Made by a program: the position numbers and the translations under genes. From Amycolatopsis alba DSM 44262 (lineage in GTDB: Bacteria > Actinomycetota > Actinomycetes > Mycobacteriales > Pseudonocardiaceae): a stretch of DNA of 64,000 nucleotides. Location: positions 9,199,605 to 9,263,604 of the forward strand of contig NZ_KB913032.1 of assembly GCF_000384215.1 (NCBI RefSeq). The letters are read 5' to 3'. The notes under the pieces are model-generated. The model was not told where the DNA came from, ran no database searches, and worked only from the letters and a program-made list of their open reading frames with translations. Below are positions 1 through 8,640 of this stretch, in pieces (positions within the stretch are counted from its first letter, which is position 1; each line of letters opens with the position of its first letter).

Positions 1-1
1 C

Positions 2-1003
2 GCGCTCGCGGCGGGCAACACCTTCGTCCTCAAGCCCAGCGAACTGACCCCGCACACCTCGATCATGCTGATGAAGCTGCTGACCGAGGCCGGGCTCCCC
101 GCCGGGGTCGCGAACCTGGTGCTCGGCGCCGGCGCGCAGGCCGGGGCGCCGCTGTCCGAGCATCCGGACGTCGACCTCGTCTCCTTCACCGGCGGCCTCG
201 TGACCGGGAAGGTCATCGCCGCCTCCGCCGCCGCCACGATCAAGAAGGTCGCGCTGGAACTGGGCGGCAAGAACCCGAACGTCGTCTTCGCCGACTCGGA
301 CTTCGACACCGCCGTCGACTACGCGCTGACCGCGGTGTTCCTGCACTCCGGGCAGGTCTGTTCGGCGGGCGCACGCCTGATCGTCCAGGAGAAGTGGCAC
401 GGGAAGTTCGTCGACGAACTCGTCCGGCGCGCCGAATTGATCCGACTGGGTGGACCTTTCGACCCGAAGGCTGAAACCGGTCCGTTGATCTCGGCGGCCC
501 ATCTGGAAAAGATCGAACGTTACGTCGCGAGGGCCCTGGAAGAGGGCGCCGTCCTGCGCACCGGCGGCAAACGCCCGGACGATGGCGGACTCGCCAAGGG
601 GCACTACTACCTGCCGACCATCCTCGACAACGTGAAGCAGGGCAGCAGCGCCGTCGTCGACGAATCGTTCGGCCCGGTGCTCACCGTCGAGACCTTCACC
701 GACGAGGACGACGCCGTCCGCATCGCCAACGACACGCACTACGGCCTCGCGGGCGCGGTGTTCACGTCGGACGCCTCCCGCGCGCAGCGGGTCGCGAACC
801 GGCTGCGGCACGGCACGATCTGGATCAACGACTTCCACCCGTATCTGCCGCAGGCGGAATGGGGCGGCTACAAGCAGTCCGGCTTCGGGCGTGAGCTCGG
901 CCCGACCGGACTCGCCGAATACGTCGAGGCGAAGCACATCTATCAGAACCTTCGGCCCGCACCACAGCGCTGGTTCTCCGGGGAGCCCGCAGCATCCGAC
1001 TAA
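2..1003 (+). CDS. Aldehyde dehydrogenase, NAD(P)-dependent, 5' end outside window
   Basis: The last 333 residues of an aldehyde dehydrogenase; the reading frame is open to the left edge. It oxidises an aldehyde to a carboxylate with NAD(P)+. The general-base Glu lies in LELGGK and the nucleophilic Cys in GQVCSAG, followed by the usual KQSGFGRELG stretch near the end. The stop is 16 bases before an APC permease, and a GMC alcohol oxidoreductase follows, so the operon can import an alcohol, oxidise it to an aldehyde and then to an acid. This resembles choline-to-betaine (BetB/BetA) gene sets, but other substrates such as amino-alcohols are possible. The family call is firm; the substrate is inference. 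Confidence 0.93.
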   Translation, partial: ALAAGNTFVLKPSELTPHTSIMLMKLLTEAGLPAGVANLVLGAGAQAGAPLSEHPDVDLVSFTGGLVTGKVIAASAAATIKKVALELGGKNPNVVFADSDFDTAVDYALTAVFLHSGQVCSAGARLIVQEKWHGKFVDELVRRAELIRLGGPFDPKAETGPLISAAHLEKIERYVARALEEGAVLRTGGKRPDDGGLAKGHYYLPTILDNVKQGSSAVVDESFGPVLTVETFTDEDDAVRIANDTHYGLAGAVFTSDASRAQRVANRLRHGTIWINDFHPYLPQAEWGGYKQSGFGRELGPTGLAEYVEAKHIYQNLRPAPQRWFSGEPAASD

Positions 1004-1019
1004 AGACGGGAAACTGCCG

Positions 1020-2531
1020 ATGAGCACTCCTTCCGATGACGGCCTGGCCGGTTTCGGCTACAAACAGGAACTCGAAAGAACACTCGGCAACTTCCACACC
1101 TTCGCCGCCGGGATCAGCTACATCTCGATCCTGACCGGCACCTTCCAGCTGTTCTACTTCGGCTTCAGCTTCGGCGGGCCCGCCTACTGGTGGTCGTGGC
1201 CGATGGTGTTCGTCGGCCAGCTGATGGTCGCGCTGTCCTTCGCCGAACTGGCCGCGCACTACCCCGTCGCCGGTTCGATCTACAACTGGTCGAAACGGCT
1301 CGGCAGCCCGCACGTGGCGTGGCTGGCGGGCTGGATGATGCTCACCGCGTCGATCGTCAGCATCGCGGCCGTGGCGCTGGCGTATCAGATCACGCTCCCC
1401 CAGATCTCGTCGTTCTTCTCCTTCTCCGGCGACAGCGCGGTGAACGCGGTCATCCTCGGCACCGCCCTGATCCTGTTCACCACGCTGGTGAACGCCTGGG
1501 GCGTGAAGCTGATGGCGCGGATCAACAGCGCCGGGGTGTTCATCGAACTGGTCGCCGCGGTCCTGCTGATCGTGGCGCTCGCGGTGAACATCACGCGCGG
1601 CCCCGACGTCGTGATGCAGACCAACAACACCGGCGCCGACCAGCCCTGGGGCTACTTCGGGGCGTTCCTGGTCGCCTCGCTCGCGTCGACCTACGTCATG
1701 TACGGCTTCGACACCGCCAGCTCGCTCGGCGAGGAGAGCCACGACCCGCGCAAGAACGCGCCCAAGGCGATCCTGCGCGCGCTGATCGCGTCGTTCGTCA
1801 TCGGCGGGCTCATCCTGCTGCTGGCGCTGATGGCCGTCGGCGACATCAACGACCCGCAGATCTCCACCGGCGGCCTGCAGTTCATCGTCCTCGACGTGCT
1901 CGGCAGCACCGTCGGCACGATCTTCCTGCTGGCCGTGGTCATCGCGATCACCGTATGCAACCTGGCCGTGCAGTCGGCCTCGATCCGGATGATGTTCGCG
2001 ATGGGCCGCGACAACAACCTGCCCGCGGGCAAGCATCTGGCGCGGGTCTCGCCGAAGACGAAGACGCCGGTGGTCCCCGCGATCGTGTCCGGGATCATCG
2101 CGGTGCTGATCCTGGTGGTCAACGTCGGCCAGCCGCAGATCTTCACGGTGATCACCAGCATCGGCATCATCATGATCTACCTGGCGTACCTGCTGGTCAC
2201 CATCCCGATGCTCATCAAGCGTCTCCGCGGGCAGTGGCCGCCGCCGAAGGTCGAGGGCGCCAAGTACTTCTCCCTCGGCAAACTGGGGCTTCCGGTCAAC
2301 ATCGTCGGCGTGCTGTGGGGTGGCGCGATCGTGGTGAACCTGGCGTGGCCGCGGCGCGAGGTCTACAACGCCACCGAGCCGTATCACTGGTACCTCGAAT
2401 GGGGGGCCGTGCTGTTCGTCGGCGCGGTGGCGGTCGTCGGTTTCGCGTATTACTGGTTCGTCCTGCGGCACAAGAGCGGCGTCCTGGCCGATCACGCCGC
2501 GGAAGCACATCCCGAGGAGGCAGCACAGTGA
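1020..2531 (+). CDS. APC-family amino acid/amine permease
   Basis: A 503-residue polytopic membrane protein with about 12 hydrophobic segments, of the amino acid-polyamine-organocation (APC) superfamily. The chosen ATG lies 16 bases after the dehydrogenase stop and gives a normal N-terminus (MSTPSDDGLAGFGY); longer readings of the frame would run into the upstream gene. The last codons overlap the GTG of the next gene by four bases (GTGA), so the two are probably translationally coupled. The likely role is import of the substrate of the flanking alcohol and aldehyde oxidising enzymes. The sequence alone does not fix the substrate. Confidence 0.9.
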   Translation: MSTPSDDGLAGFGYKQELERTLGNFHTFAAGISYISILTGTFQLFYFGFSFGGPAYWWSWPMVFVGQLMVALSFAELAAHYPVAGSIYNWSKRLGSPHVAWLAGWMMLTASIVSIAAVALAYQITLPQISSFFSFSGDSAVNAVILGTALILFTTLVNAWGVKLMARINSAGVFIELVAAVLLIVALAVNITRGPDVVMQTNNTGADQPWGYFGAFLVASLASTYVMYGFDTASSLGEESHDPRKNAPKAILRALIASFVIGGLILLLALMAVGDINDPQISTGGLQFIVLDVLGSTVGTIFLLAVVIAITVCNLAVQSASIRMMFAMGRDNNLPAGKHLARVSPKTKTPVVPAIVSGIIAVLILVVNVGQPQIFTVITSIGIIMIYLAYLLVTIPMLIKRLRGQWPPPKVEGAKYFSLGKLGLPVNIVGVLWGGAIVVNLAWPRREVYNATEPYHWYLEWGAVLFVGAVAVVGFAYYWFVLRHKSGVLADHAAEAHPEEAAQ

Positions 2532-4081
2532 CCGGAGAGTTCGACTACATCGTCGTCGGCGGCGGGACGGCGGGTTCGGTGGTCGCGGCGAGACTCTCGG
2601 AAGACCCGGACGTCACCGTGGCCCTCCTGGAAGCCGGGCCGTCCGATGTGGACGATCCGGCGGTGCTGGAACTGACCAAATGGATGGGCCTGCTGGAATC
2701 CGGCTACGACTGGGACTACCTGGTCGAACCGCAGGAATCCGGCAACTCCTTCCTGCGTCACGCCCGCGCGCGGGTGCTCGGCGGCTGCTCGTCGCACAAC
2801 TCGTGCATCGCGTTCTGGGCGCCCGCGGAAGACCTCGACGAATGGTCGTCGCTCGGCTTGCCCGGCTGGTCGGCCCAGGACATCTTCCCGCTGTACAAAC
2901 GTCTTGAGACCAACGACGGCCCCGGCGACCACCACGGCCGCTCGGGTCCGGTGACCATCCGCTCGGTGCCGCCGAACGACCCGACCGGCGTCGCGCTGCT
3001 GCAGGCGTGCGAGCAGGCGGGTATCCCGCGGACGGAGTTCAACTCCGGCAAGACCGTGACGCACGGCGCGAACTGGTTTCAGATCAACGCGCGCGAGGAC
3101 GGCACGCGCTCGTCGGCGTCGGTGTCCTATCTGCACCCGATCATCGGCAAGCGGCCGAACCTGGAGATCATCACCGGCGCGAGGGTCAAGCGGCTGCTGT
3201 TCGACGGCAAACGCTGCACCGGCGCGGAATACCTCGCCGACGACCTGATCCACGGGGTCCAGTTGCGCACGCGTCGCGAGGTCATCCTGTCCTCGGGCGC
3301 GATCGACACGCCGAAACTCCTGATGCTGTCCGGAATCGGCCCGGCAGCGCAGCTGCGCGAGGTCGGCGTGGACGTCCTGGTGGACTCCCCCGGCGTCGGC
3401 GAGAACCTGCAGGATCACCCGGAAGGCGTCATCCAGTGGGACGCGCTGCAGCCGATGACCACCGAATCCACGCAATGGTGGGAAATCGGCATCTTCACCA
3501 CCACGGAGGACGGCCTCGACCGGCCGGACCTGATGTTCCACTACGGTTCCGTGCCGTTCGACATGAACACCCTGCGGCACGGCTACCCGACGACGGAGAA
3601 CGGCTTCTGCCTGACGCCGAACGTCACGCGGTCGCGGTCCACCGGCACCGTGCGGCTGCGCAGCCGTGACTACCGGGACAAACCGAAGGTGGATCCGCGC
3701 TACTTCAGCGACGAGCACGACATGCGCGTGATGACCCACGGCATCAAACTGGCCCGCAAGATCGCCGAACAGCCCGCGCTGGACGAATGGGCGGGCACGG
3801 AACTGGCGCCCGGCCGGGACGTCAAGACCGACGACGAGATCGCGGACTACCTGCGCAAGACGCACAACACGGTCTATCACCCCTCGTGCACCGCGAAAAT
3901 GGGCGGCGACGACGATCCGCTGGCCGTGCTGGACTCCCGGCTGCGGGTACGCGGCGTCGAAGGCCTGCGGGTCGCCGACGGTTCGGCGATGCCGTTCCTG
4001 GTCGCGGTGAACCCGTGCATCACGACGATGGCGATCGGCGAGAAGTGCGCGGACATGCTGAAGGAGGACGCGCGCGCTTAG
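2528..4081 (+). CDS. GMC-family FAD-dependent alcohol oxidoreductase (choline dehydrogenase-like)
   Basis: A 517-residue glucose-methanol-choline oxidoreductase. The N-terminal FAD-binding motif is VVGGGTAGSVVAARL. GMC signature 1 is around residue 80 (RVLGGCSSHN) and signature 2 around residue 260 (SSGAIDTPKLLMLSGIGP). The C-terminal active-site pair is the His of YHPSCTAKMG and the Asn of AVNPCITTMA. It oxidises a primary alcohol to the aldehyde handled by the upstream dehydrogenase. The GTG start overlaps the permease stop. Family-level identity is clear; the choline substrate is only suggested by the company it keeps. Confidence 0.92.
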   Translation: MTGEFDYIVVGGGTAGSVVAARLSEDPDVTVALLEAGPSDVDDPAVLELTKWMGLLESGYDWDYLVEPQESGNSFLRHARARVLGGCSSHNSCIAFWAPAEDLDEWSSLGLPGWSAQDIFPLYKRLETNDGPGDHHGRSGPVTIRSVPPNDPTGVALLQACEQAGIPRTEFNSGKTVTHGANWFQINAREDGTRSSASVSYLHPIIGKRPNLEIITGARVKRLLFDGKRCTGAEYLADDLIHGVQLRTRREVILSSGAIDTPKLLMLSGIGPAAQLREVGVDVLVDSPGVGENLQDHPEGVIQWDALQPMTTESTQWWEIGIFTTTEDGLDRPDLMFHYGSVPFDMNTLRHGYPTTENGFCLTPNVTRSRSTGTVRLRSRDYRDKPKVDPRYFSDEHDMRVMTHGIKLARKIAEQPALDEWAGTELAPGRDVKTDDEIADYLRKTHNTVYHPSCTAKMGGDDDPLAVLDSRLRVRGVEGLRVADGSAMPFLVAVNPCITTMAIGEKCADMLKEDARA

Positions 4082-4090
4082 CTTCGTCCT

Positions 4091-4122
4091 GAAGGCCCCC
4101 TGGCTTCGGTCAGGGGGCCTTC
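4091..4122 (+). terminator. Terminator of the dehydrogenase-permease-GMC operon
   Basis: Perfect 12-bp inverted repeat, GAAGGCCCCCTG at 4091-4102 and CAGGGGGCCTTC at 4111-4122, with an 8-base loop. It starts 10 bases after the GMC stop codon and is followed by a short pyrimidine-rich stretch (TCGCTTTGCC). Confidence 0.85.
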
Positions 4123-4301
4123 GCTTTGCCCGAAAGCCAGTGGAACGGCCGCTGGGATGCCATTACCGTGCTGCCGGACCACGTCGTCCAGCCGAAGGCC
4201 TGCCGTTGTACACCCTGTGAGACCCCCGACTCGTCGCGTGTCGCGCCTGCGCGCCGCGCGTCCTTTTGCTGCGGACTTCTCACTGAAACGGGTGTATTCC
4301 T

Positions 4302-4871
4302 GTGCTCGAAACCTGGGTGGTCGAACCCACCTGCCTGCCTATGGTCCTGCGCCGGTGCCCTGCCTGCGCCTCCGGACGATTCCGGGCGAACGGCAAATTC
4401 CGGGTCAACGCCAACCACAAGCTCCTCGACGCCTGGCTCCTCGTGCTCTGCACCGGATGCGGGAACACCGCGAAACTCGCGATCCTGGAGCGGGTCAACG
4501 TGCGCTCCGTGCGACCTGAACTGCTGAACCGGCTGCACGAGAACGACCCCGGACTGGCGGCGGAACTCCTCGCCGATCCGACCGTGCTTCGCCGTAACCA
4601 CGTCGCCCTCGATTGGGGCGGCGCCTGGCGTCTCGACACCGGCGGGTCGGTTCTCGGGGACCCGCTCGAAGTCTCGGTTCACTTCGCGGCGCGGATCCCG
4701 GTCCGGCCGGTGCGGCTGATCGCCGAAGGGTGCGGTCTTTCGCGGGCCGAGGTCGAGAGCCTCCTCGCGGAAGGGAAGGTCGTTTCGGCGGTGCGGTTGA
4801 GCGGAAAGGTCTCTGGCGACTTCACCTTCACGCTTGGACCTGGTCTCAAAACTCGGCGTGTCGCTAGGTGA
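4302..4871 (+). CDS. DUF1062 family protein
   Basis: A 189-residue soluble protein resembling the DUF1062 family. Two Cys pairs near the N-terminus (RRCPACAS at about residue 18 and LCTGCGN at about 49) can form one zinc site. The C-terminal part (ARIPVRPVRLIAEGCGLSRAEVESLL) reads as a small helical domain. The start is GTG; the ATG at codon 14 is an alternative. It stands alone: 220 bases separate it from the upstream operon and about 115 from the cold-shock gene. The biochemical role is unknown. Confidence 0.75.
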   Translation: MLETWVVEPTCLPMVLRRCPACASGRFRANGKFRVNANHKLLDAWLLVLCTGCGNTAKLAILERVNVRSVRPELLNRLHENDPGLAAELLADPTVLRRNHVALDWGGAWRLDTGGSVLGDPLEVSVHFAARIPVRPVRLIAEGCGLSRAEVESLLAEGKVVSAVRLSGKVSGDFTFTLGPGLKTRRVAR

Positions 4872-4985
4872 ACCAACGGCCCGCCCCTGGCTCCGCACCG
4901 CCCGCCGGTGGGCCCGGCCCGACGGACCGGAGGTCTGTCAGGGAGACTGGGGGCCATTGCCCGCCCTCTCGACCTGGAGTCTTTG

Positions 4986-5933
4986 ATGCCGCAAGGGACC
5001 GTCCGTTGGTTCGACGCCGAACGAGGTTTCGGCTTCCTCGCGCCCGAGGACGGCTCGCCGGACGTGTTCGTGCACGCCTCCGAGATCGTCGGGGACAGCG
5101 GCGCGAAAATGCTCCGCGAGGGCCAGGCCGTCGTGTTCGAGGTCGGCGAGAACGACCGCGGGCCCCAGGCGCTGCGCGTTCGCGTCACCGCCGATGCGGC
5201 CACCGGCAGCGCCGTGGGCCTGCTCGGCACCGTCAACTGGTACGAGCCGGGCAAGGGGTACGGCTTCGCGTCGCCGGACGGCGGCGGCGCCGACATCTTC
5301 GTGCACAGCTCCGCCATCGTGACCGGCGGCGTGGTCACCGAGGGGCAGCGGGTGGCCTTCCTGATCGTCGAAGGCGAGCGCGGCCCGCAGGCCGGGCACG
5401 TGATCCCGCTGGGAGCAGGGGCAGGCTCACCCGCTGCGGCCGGTAGCGCGGACGGTGCCGACGGCACGGTGGCCTGGTACGACGAGGACAAGGGCTTCGG
5501 CTTCATCAACCCCGACTCCGGCGCCGGGGACGTCTTCGTGCACGCCCGTGCCCTGGCCGAGGGGCTGACGTGGCTCGCGGAGGGCGACCGCGTCGCCTAC
5601 GAGGTGACCAGTGGAGACAAGGGCCCGCAGGCCCGCGACGTGCACCTGGTCCGGGGCGCCGAGCCCCAGGCGGCGCCGCAGCGGTCGGCACCTGCCGCGG
5701 CCGCAGGGCCGGCGGCGCGGGACGTGCCCGTACGCGGCGGCGAGGGTGTCGTCGCGCGCTACGACGACGACCGCGGCTTCGGCTTCATCACCCCGGACGC
5801 AGGCGGCGACGATCTCTTCGCCCACGTGTCCGTGATCATGGGGTCGGAGCCGCTGCAGAAAGGTGACCGGGTCCGGTACACGGTGCGTCAGAGCGACCGG
5901 GGCCCGCAGGCCGACCGCATCGAACGCCTCTGA
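4986..5933 (+). CDS. Protein with four tandem cold-shock domains
   Basis: A 315-residue protein made of four complete cold-shock (OB-fold, single-stranded nucleic acid binding) domains at roughly residues 3-67, 80-141, 159-222 and 253-315. Each keeps the RNP1-like motif (RGFGF, KGYGF, KGFGF, RGFGF) and the RNP2-like motif (DVFVH, DIFVH, DVFVH, DLFAH), and each ends in a GPQA motif. Ala/Gly-rich linkers separate them, the longest before domain 4. Bacterial Csp proteins are normally single domains of about 67 residues. The chosen ATG has GGAG six bases upstream and begins directly with domain 1 (MPQGTVRWF). Likely an RNA chaperone or mRNA-binding protein. Confidence 0.88.
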   Translation: MPQGTVRWFDAERGFGFLAPEDGSPDVFVHASEIVGDSGAKMLREGQAVVFEVGENDRGPQALRVRVTADAATGSAVGLLGTVNWYEPGKGYGFASPDGGGADIFVHSSAIVTGGVVTEGQRVAFLIVEGERGPQAGHVIPLGAGAGSPAAAGSADGADGTVAWYDEDKGFGFINPDSGAGDVFVHARALAEGLTWLAEGDRVAYEVTSGDKGPQARDVHLVRGAEPQAAPQRSAPAAAAGPAARDVPVRGGEGVVARYDDDRGFGFITPDAGGDDLFAHVSVIMGSEPLQKGDRVRYTVRQSDRGPQADRIERL

Positions 5934-6104
5934 AGAGACGGCCCCACCGATGGCTGATCACTTCCCGGCGGGAGTGCTCGTTCATCCCCGTCGATGGTGC
6001 CGTCATCAACGCGGCCGCAGCCTCCTCCAGGAGATCGATCTCCCTCGTGGTGACGGGGGCCCCTGCTCCGCGCTCAGAAGCTCCCAAACGAGTGAATGGA
6101 TGCG

Positions 6105-6555
6105 TTAGACCTGGTCGCAGGGCTCGATCTTCATGAGTCGGCGGACGTTGATCACGGTGCAGGCCAGAGTGGCGCGTTCGGTCCGGTCGTAGCGCAGCCC
6201 GAGGCGGTTGAACCGCAGCAGCCAGGAGATGGTGCATTCGACGACCCAGCGGACCCGGCCGTGGTGGCCGCGCACGGTCGGGTTCGTGTCCAGCAGCGGC
6301 TCGAACATCATGCTGTCGTGGGTGTTTGCCGCCGACACCATGATGTGCAGCGGTAGCCCGTTCGCGTCGCACAGAACGTGGTACTCGGAGCCGGCTTTAC
6401 CCCGGTCAGCTCGCCCCCTTTTCGACCGCACCGACACCGCGTCGATGCAGCCGGTCCCACACGCGGCGTCCTGCCACTCACGTAACCGCCGCCACGCGGC
6501 GTGCCCGGAACCGCATCCGAGCTGGGACCAGGACCGGCAGGTTACGCGGTGACAC
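6105..6555 (-). pseudogene. IS5-type transposase remnant, frameshifted and internally deleted
   Basis: The reverse strand reads as a DDE transposase of the IS5/IS112 group in two pieces. An N-terminal fragment (CGSGHAAWRRLREW) is followed by a frame break near the expected VWDRLH, then 110 residues in one frame. In that frame the first catalytic Asp region (DAVSVRSKRG) and the C-terminal Glu region (RWVVECTISWLLRFNRL) are present. The roughly 45 residues that normally lie between, carrying the second catalytic Asp (DKGYD), are missing: GHHGRVR joins directly to WVVE. It cannot be active. I could not define terminal inverted repeats or a target duplication. Confidence 0.82.
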
Positions 6556-6590
6556 CCTCAAGTTTTGAGACCAGGCCTTAACCGGTGAGA

Positions 6591-6635
6591 GGTGTGTGGA
6601 AATAGGGACATTCAACGTCCCTATTTCCACACACC
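6591..6635. repeat. Perfect 19-bp hairpin
   Basis: Arms GGTGTGTGGAAATAGGGAC (6591-6609) and its exact complement (6617-6635), with a 7-base loop. It lies between the transposase remnant and the HNH endonuclease gene. It has no T-tract and is richer in A/T than its surroundings. It could be a terminator for the remnant, an insertion-element end, or a genome repeat. Confidence 0.8.
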
Positions 6636-6805
6636 CCGTCGCGACCGGACCGGTCACGCGGCCCTGTATGAATTCCTGGCCAAATCCATGCGCTCTGCGT
6701 TGCCGGCCTTGTAGTGCGGTTTCACCCTTCAGTGGTCAATATGCAATGAGCGTTGTCGCTTAAAATTACGAACACTTAATGGTCGTATTTCGGTATTGTG
6801 GAGGG

Positions 6806-8047
6806 GTGTCCGAGACTCTCATTCCCGAACTGCCGCAGGAGCTGTGGCGTGCCGGCAAGCTGGAGCTTGCCCATGGCGCGACGCATCTGGTGCAGGTGAT
6901 CCGGGTCGCGTCCGCCTGCCTGGGGATGTATCTGGCGGAGGTCGAGACACGGGGCGCGGAAGACCTGTTCGGTCACGGGAACGCGGCCTCGTGGTTCGCC
7001 GAGATCGCCCGGATTTCGCTGGGTGACGCGCGGGACACGGTGAACCGGGCCCTGGCCCTGAACCCCGCCCCCGTGGCCGGTGGCGAGACGGCGGTGTTCG
7101 CGCCCGCGACCGCCGCCGCGGCCGAGGACGGCGCGATCGGGGACCAGCACATCGACCTCATCCTGGACATCCTCCGGAAAATCCCCGCCGGTGAGCGGGA
7201 GGGCGCGGACAAGATCCTCGCCGGCCTTGCCCGCCACGCCGGACCCAGAGAACTCGCCGAAGCCGGCGCGAACCTTCTCGCGCACCTGGACCCCGACGGG
7301 AACGAACCGAAGGACCCCGAACCCGCCCCGCCACGGCGGGAGGTGTTCGTCGAGCGCCGCGGAGACGGGTTCTGGAAACTCTCCGGTCTGCTGGACCCCG
7401 AGACCGGGGCCCGCACCGCGGCCATCCTGGACGCCCATGGGGCACGGCGGCCGGTCGATGAGTCCGGCCAGGCCGACCACCGGACCATGCCCCAACGCTA
7501 CGGCGATGCCTGGGCCGACGTCCTCGACCTCGCCACCGCCTGCCCCGACCAGCCCGGCACTGCCGGCTACCGCACGCTGGTGCACGTCACCGTCGGCCTC
7601 GACGCCCTGAAAACCGGGCTCGGGACCGCGTGCCTGGACTTCGTCGGCACCATCACCGCCCGCGAAGCCCGCCTGATGGCCTGCGACTGCCTCATGATCC
7701 CCGCCGTCCTCAGCACCGCCGGTGAACCCCTCGACGTCGGGCGGATGCGACGCTTCGTCACCCCCGGCCAACGCCGAGCACTCAACATCCGCGACGGCGG
7801 CTGCGCGTTCCCCGGCTGCCACCGGGCGCCGAAACACTGTCACGCACACCATATTCAGCACTGGGCAGACGGCGGACCCACCGACCTCCGCAACCTCGTC
7901 CTGCTCTGCTCGTTTCACCACCGGCTGATCCACCACGGCGACTGGCAGGTCCGGATCGCCGGAGACGGCATACCCGAATTCCTACCACCCCAATACCTCG
8001 ACCCCTTGCGACATCCCCGGCGCAACACCCTCCACCACGTCACCTGA
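6806..8047 (+). CDS. DUF222 / 13E12-type HNH endonuclease
   Basis: A 413-residue protein of the actinobacterial 13E12 repeat family: an N-terminal helical DUF222 domain (about residues 10-300) and a C-terminal HNH nuclease. The HNH part reads RDGGCAFPGCHRAP, then HAHHIQHWADGG, then NLVLLCSFHHRLIHHGDW, with the two Cys, the HxxHxxHW stretch and the final HH expected of the family. Such genes are multicopy in actinomycete genomes and often sit in mobile or variable regions, which fits the transposase remnant just upstream. The start is uncertain: GTG at 6806 lies immediately after GGAGGG, and an in-frame ATG at 6779 would add nine residues. The biological role of the family is not established. 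Confidence 0.88.
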   Translation: MSETLIPELPQELWRAGKLELAHGATHLVQVIRVASACLGMYLAEVETRGAEDLFGHGNAASWFAEIARISLGDARDTVNRALALNPAPVAGGETAVFAPATAAAAEDGAIGDQHIDLILDILRKIPAGEREGADKILAGLARHAGPRELAEAGANLLAHLDPDGNEPKDPEPAPPRREVFVERRGDGFWKLSGLLDPETGARTAAILDAHGARRPVDESGQADHRTMPQRYGDAWADVLDLATACPDQPGTAGYRTLVHVTVGLDALKTGLGTACLDFVGTITAREARLMACDCLMIPAVLSTAGEPLDVGRMRRFVTPGQRRALNIRDGGCAFPGCHRAPKHCHAHHIQHWADGGPTDLRNLVLLCSFHHRLIHHGDWQVRIAGDGIPEFLPPQYLDPLRHPRRNTLHHVT

Positions 8048-8129
8048 CCCCCGCATCACCGAGGAGCCCGCCAGCCACACCGGCGACGGGCCCCTCGGCA
8101 TGCCCCTCGACAACTCCGCACCCGCCAGC

Positions 8130-8495
8130 TCAGGGAACCGATTCCCGGATGACGGCCGGAGTGCCGCGATTTCCCGCTATCTGGTCCAGCGCCCACGCCT
8201 GCCCGAACTCGGCCAGCGCGGGCCCCGACCAATAAGCGGGAATCCTGATTCCCGACCACAGTGGCATTTTCGGCCCGTTCAGCGTTCCGTGGCTGACCTG
8301 AACCCGGACCGCGCCTTCCACCCAGGTGAAGACGAAATGGGCGTACATGAACATCCAGGCTTGCCTGCCCATCACGTCCCGTACGAGCACCGGCCCTTCG
8401 GATTGGTACGGCGCCGTGTAGATGACCTGTTTCCGGCCGTTCCGATAACTGATTTCCTGCGCCGTGACACCGGGAGGAAGCATCGACGGAAGCAC
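8130..8495 (-). CDS. Unrecognised 121-residue protein, coupled to the zinc microprotein gene
   Basis: I do not recognise this protein. The GTG start has GGAGG nine bases upstream, inside the last codons of the 30-residue gene, and only four bases separate that gene's stop from this start, so translation is probably coupled. The sequence looks globular and cytoplasmic, rich in aromatics (RQAWMFMYAHFVFTWVEGA, then YWSGPALAEFGQAWALDQ), with no signal peptide, membrane segment or Cys. The same frame stays open upstream to 8657, but that stretch overlaps the small gene in another frame and has no good ribosome site. The region is visibly richer in A/T than its neighbours, which suggests transfer. 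Confidence 0.62.
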   Translation of the reverse strand: MLPSMLPPGVTAQEISYRNGRKQVIYTAPYQSEGPVLVRDVMGRQAWMFMYAHFVFTWVEGAVRVQVSHGTLNGPKMPLWSGIRIPAYWSGPALAEFGQAWALDQIAGNRGTPAVIRESVP

Positions 8496-8499
8496 TCGC

Positions 8500-8592
8500 T
8501 CAGTCCTCCACGATGGTGATCGTGCCATGTCCGTCGCAACCGACACAGCCTTTGCCGTCACAATCTCCGCATACCGAAGTAAGATAGTCCAT
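8500..8592 (-). CDS. 30-residue Cys-rich microprotein with two DnaJ-type CxxCxGxG motifs
   Basis: A very short gene, ATG to TGA, 30 residues. Residues 8-23 are two back-to-back CxxCxGxG motifs (CGDCDGKG then CVGCDGHG), the signature of one zinc centre in the DnaJ Cys-rich domain; a seven-residue tail TITIVED follows. The start is well bounded because an in-frame TGA lies 33 bases upstream and no other ATG, GTG or TTG falls between. Its final codons hold the ribosome site of the 121-residue gene. A 7-bp inverted repeat lies 49-68 bases upstream. It probably binds one zinc ion and contacts a partner; the downstream protein is the obvious candidate. That it is translated is inference from composition. 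Confidence 0.6.
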   Translation of the reverse strand: MDYLTSVCGDCDGKGCVGCDGHGTITIVED

Positions 8593-8640
8593 AATCCGAA
8601 ACCCATTCGCGTCGAAAGCCCGTCAAGGGTCGCGAAACAG

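Noticed and set aside
825-2510. Reverse-strand open frame of 561 codons over the APC permease gene
   Set aside because: Composition is Arg/Asp/His-rich shadow coding, typical of the antisense frame in 70% GC DNA; the forward permease has clear membrane helices.
1190-2527. Long open frame that would extend the GMC oxidoreductase by 446 residues
   Set aside because: The FAD-binding motif begins just after GTG 2528; the upstream part lies in another frame of the permease gene.
5934-6104. Possible gene fragment on the reverse strand (REIDLLEEAAAALM...)
   Set aside because: No start, no recognisable family and no intact frame; it may be debris next to the transposase remnant, but cannot be supported.
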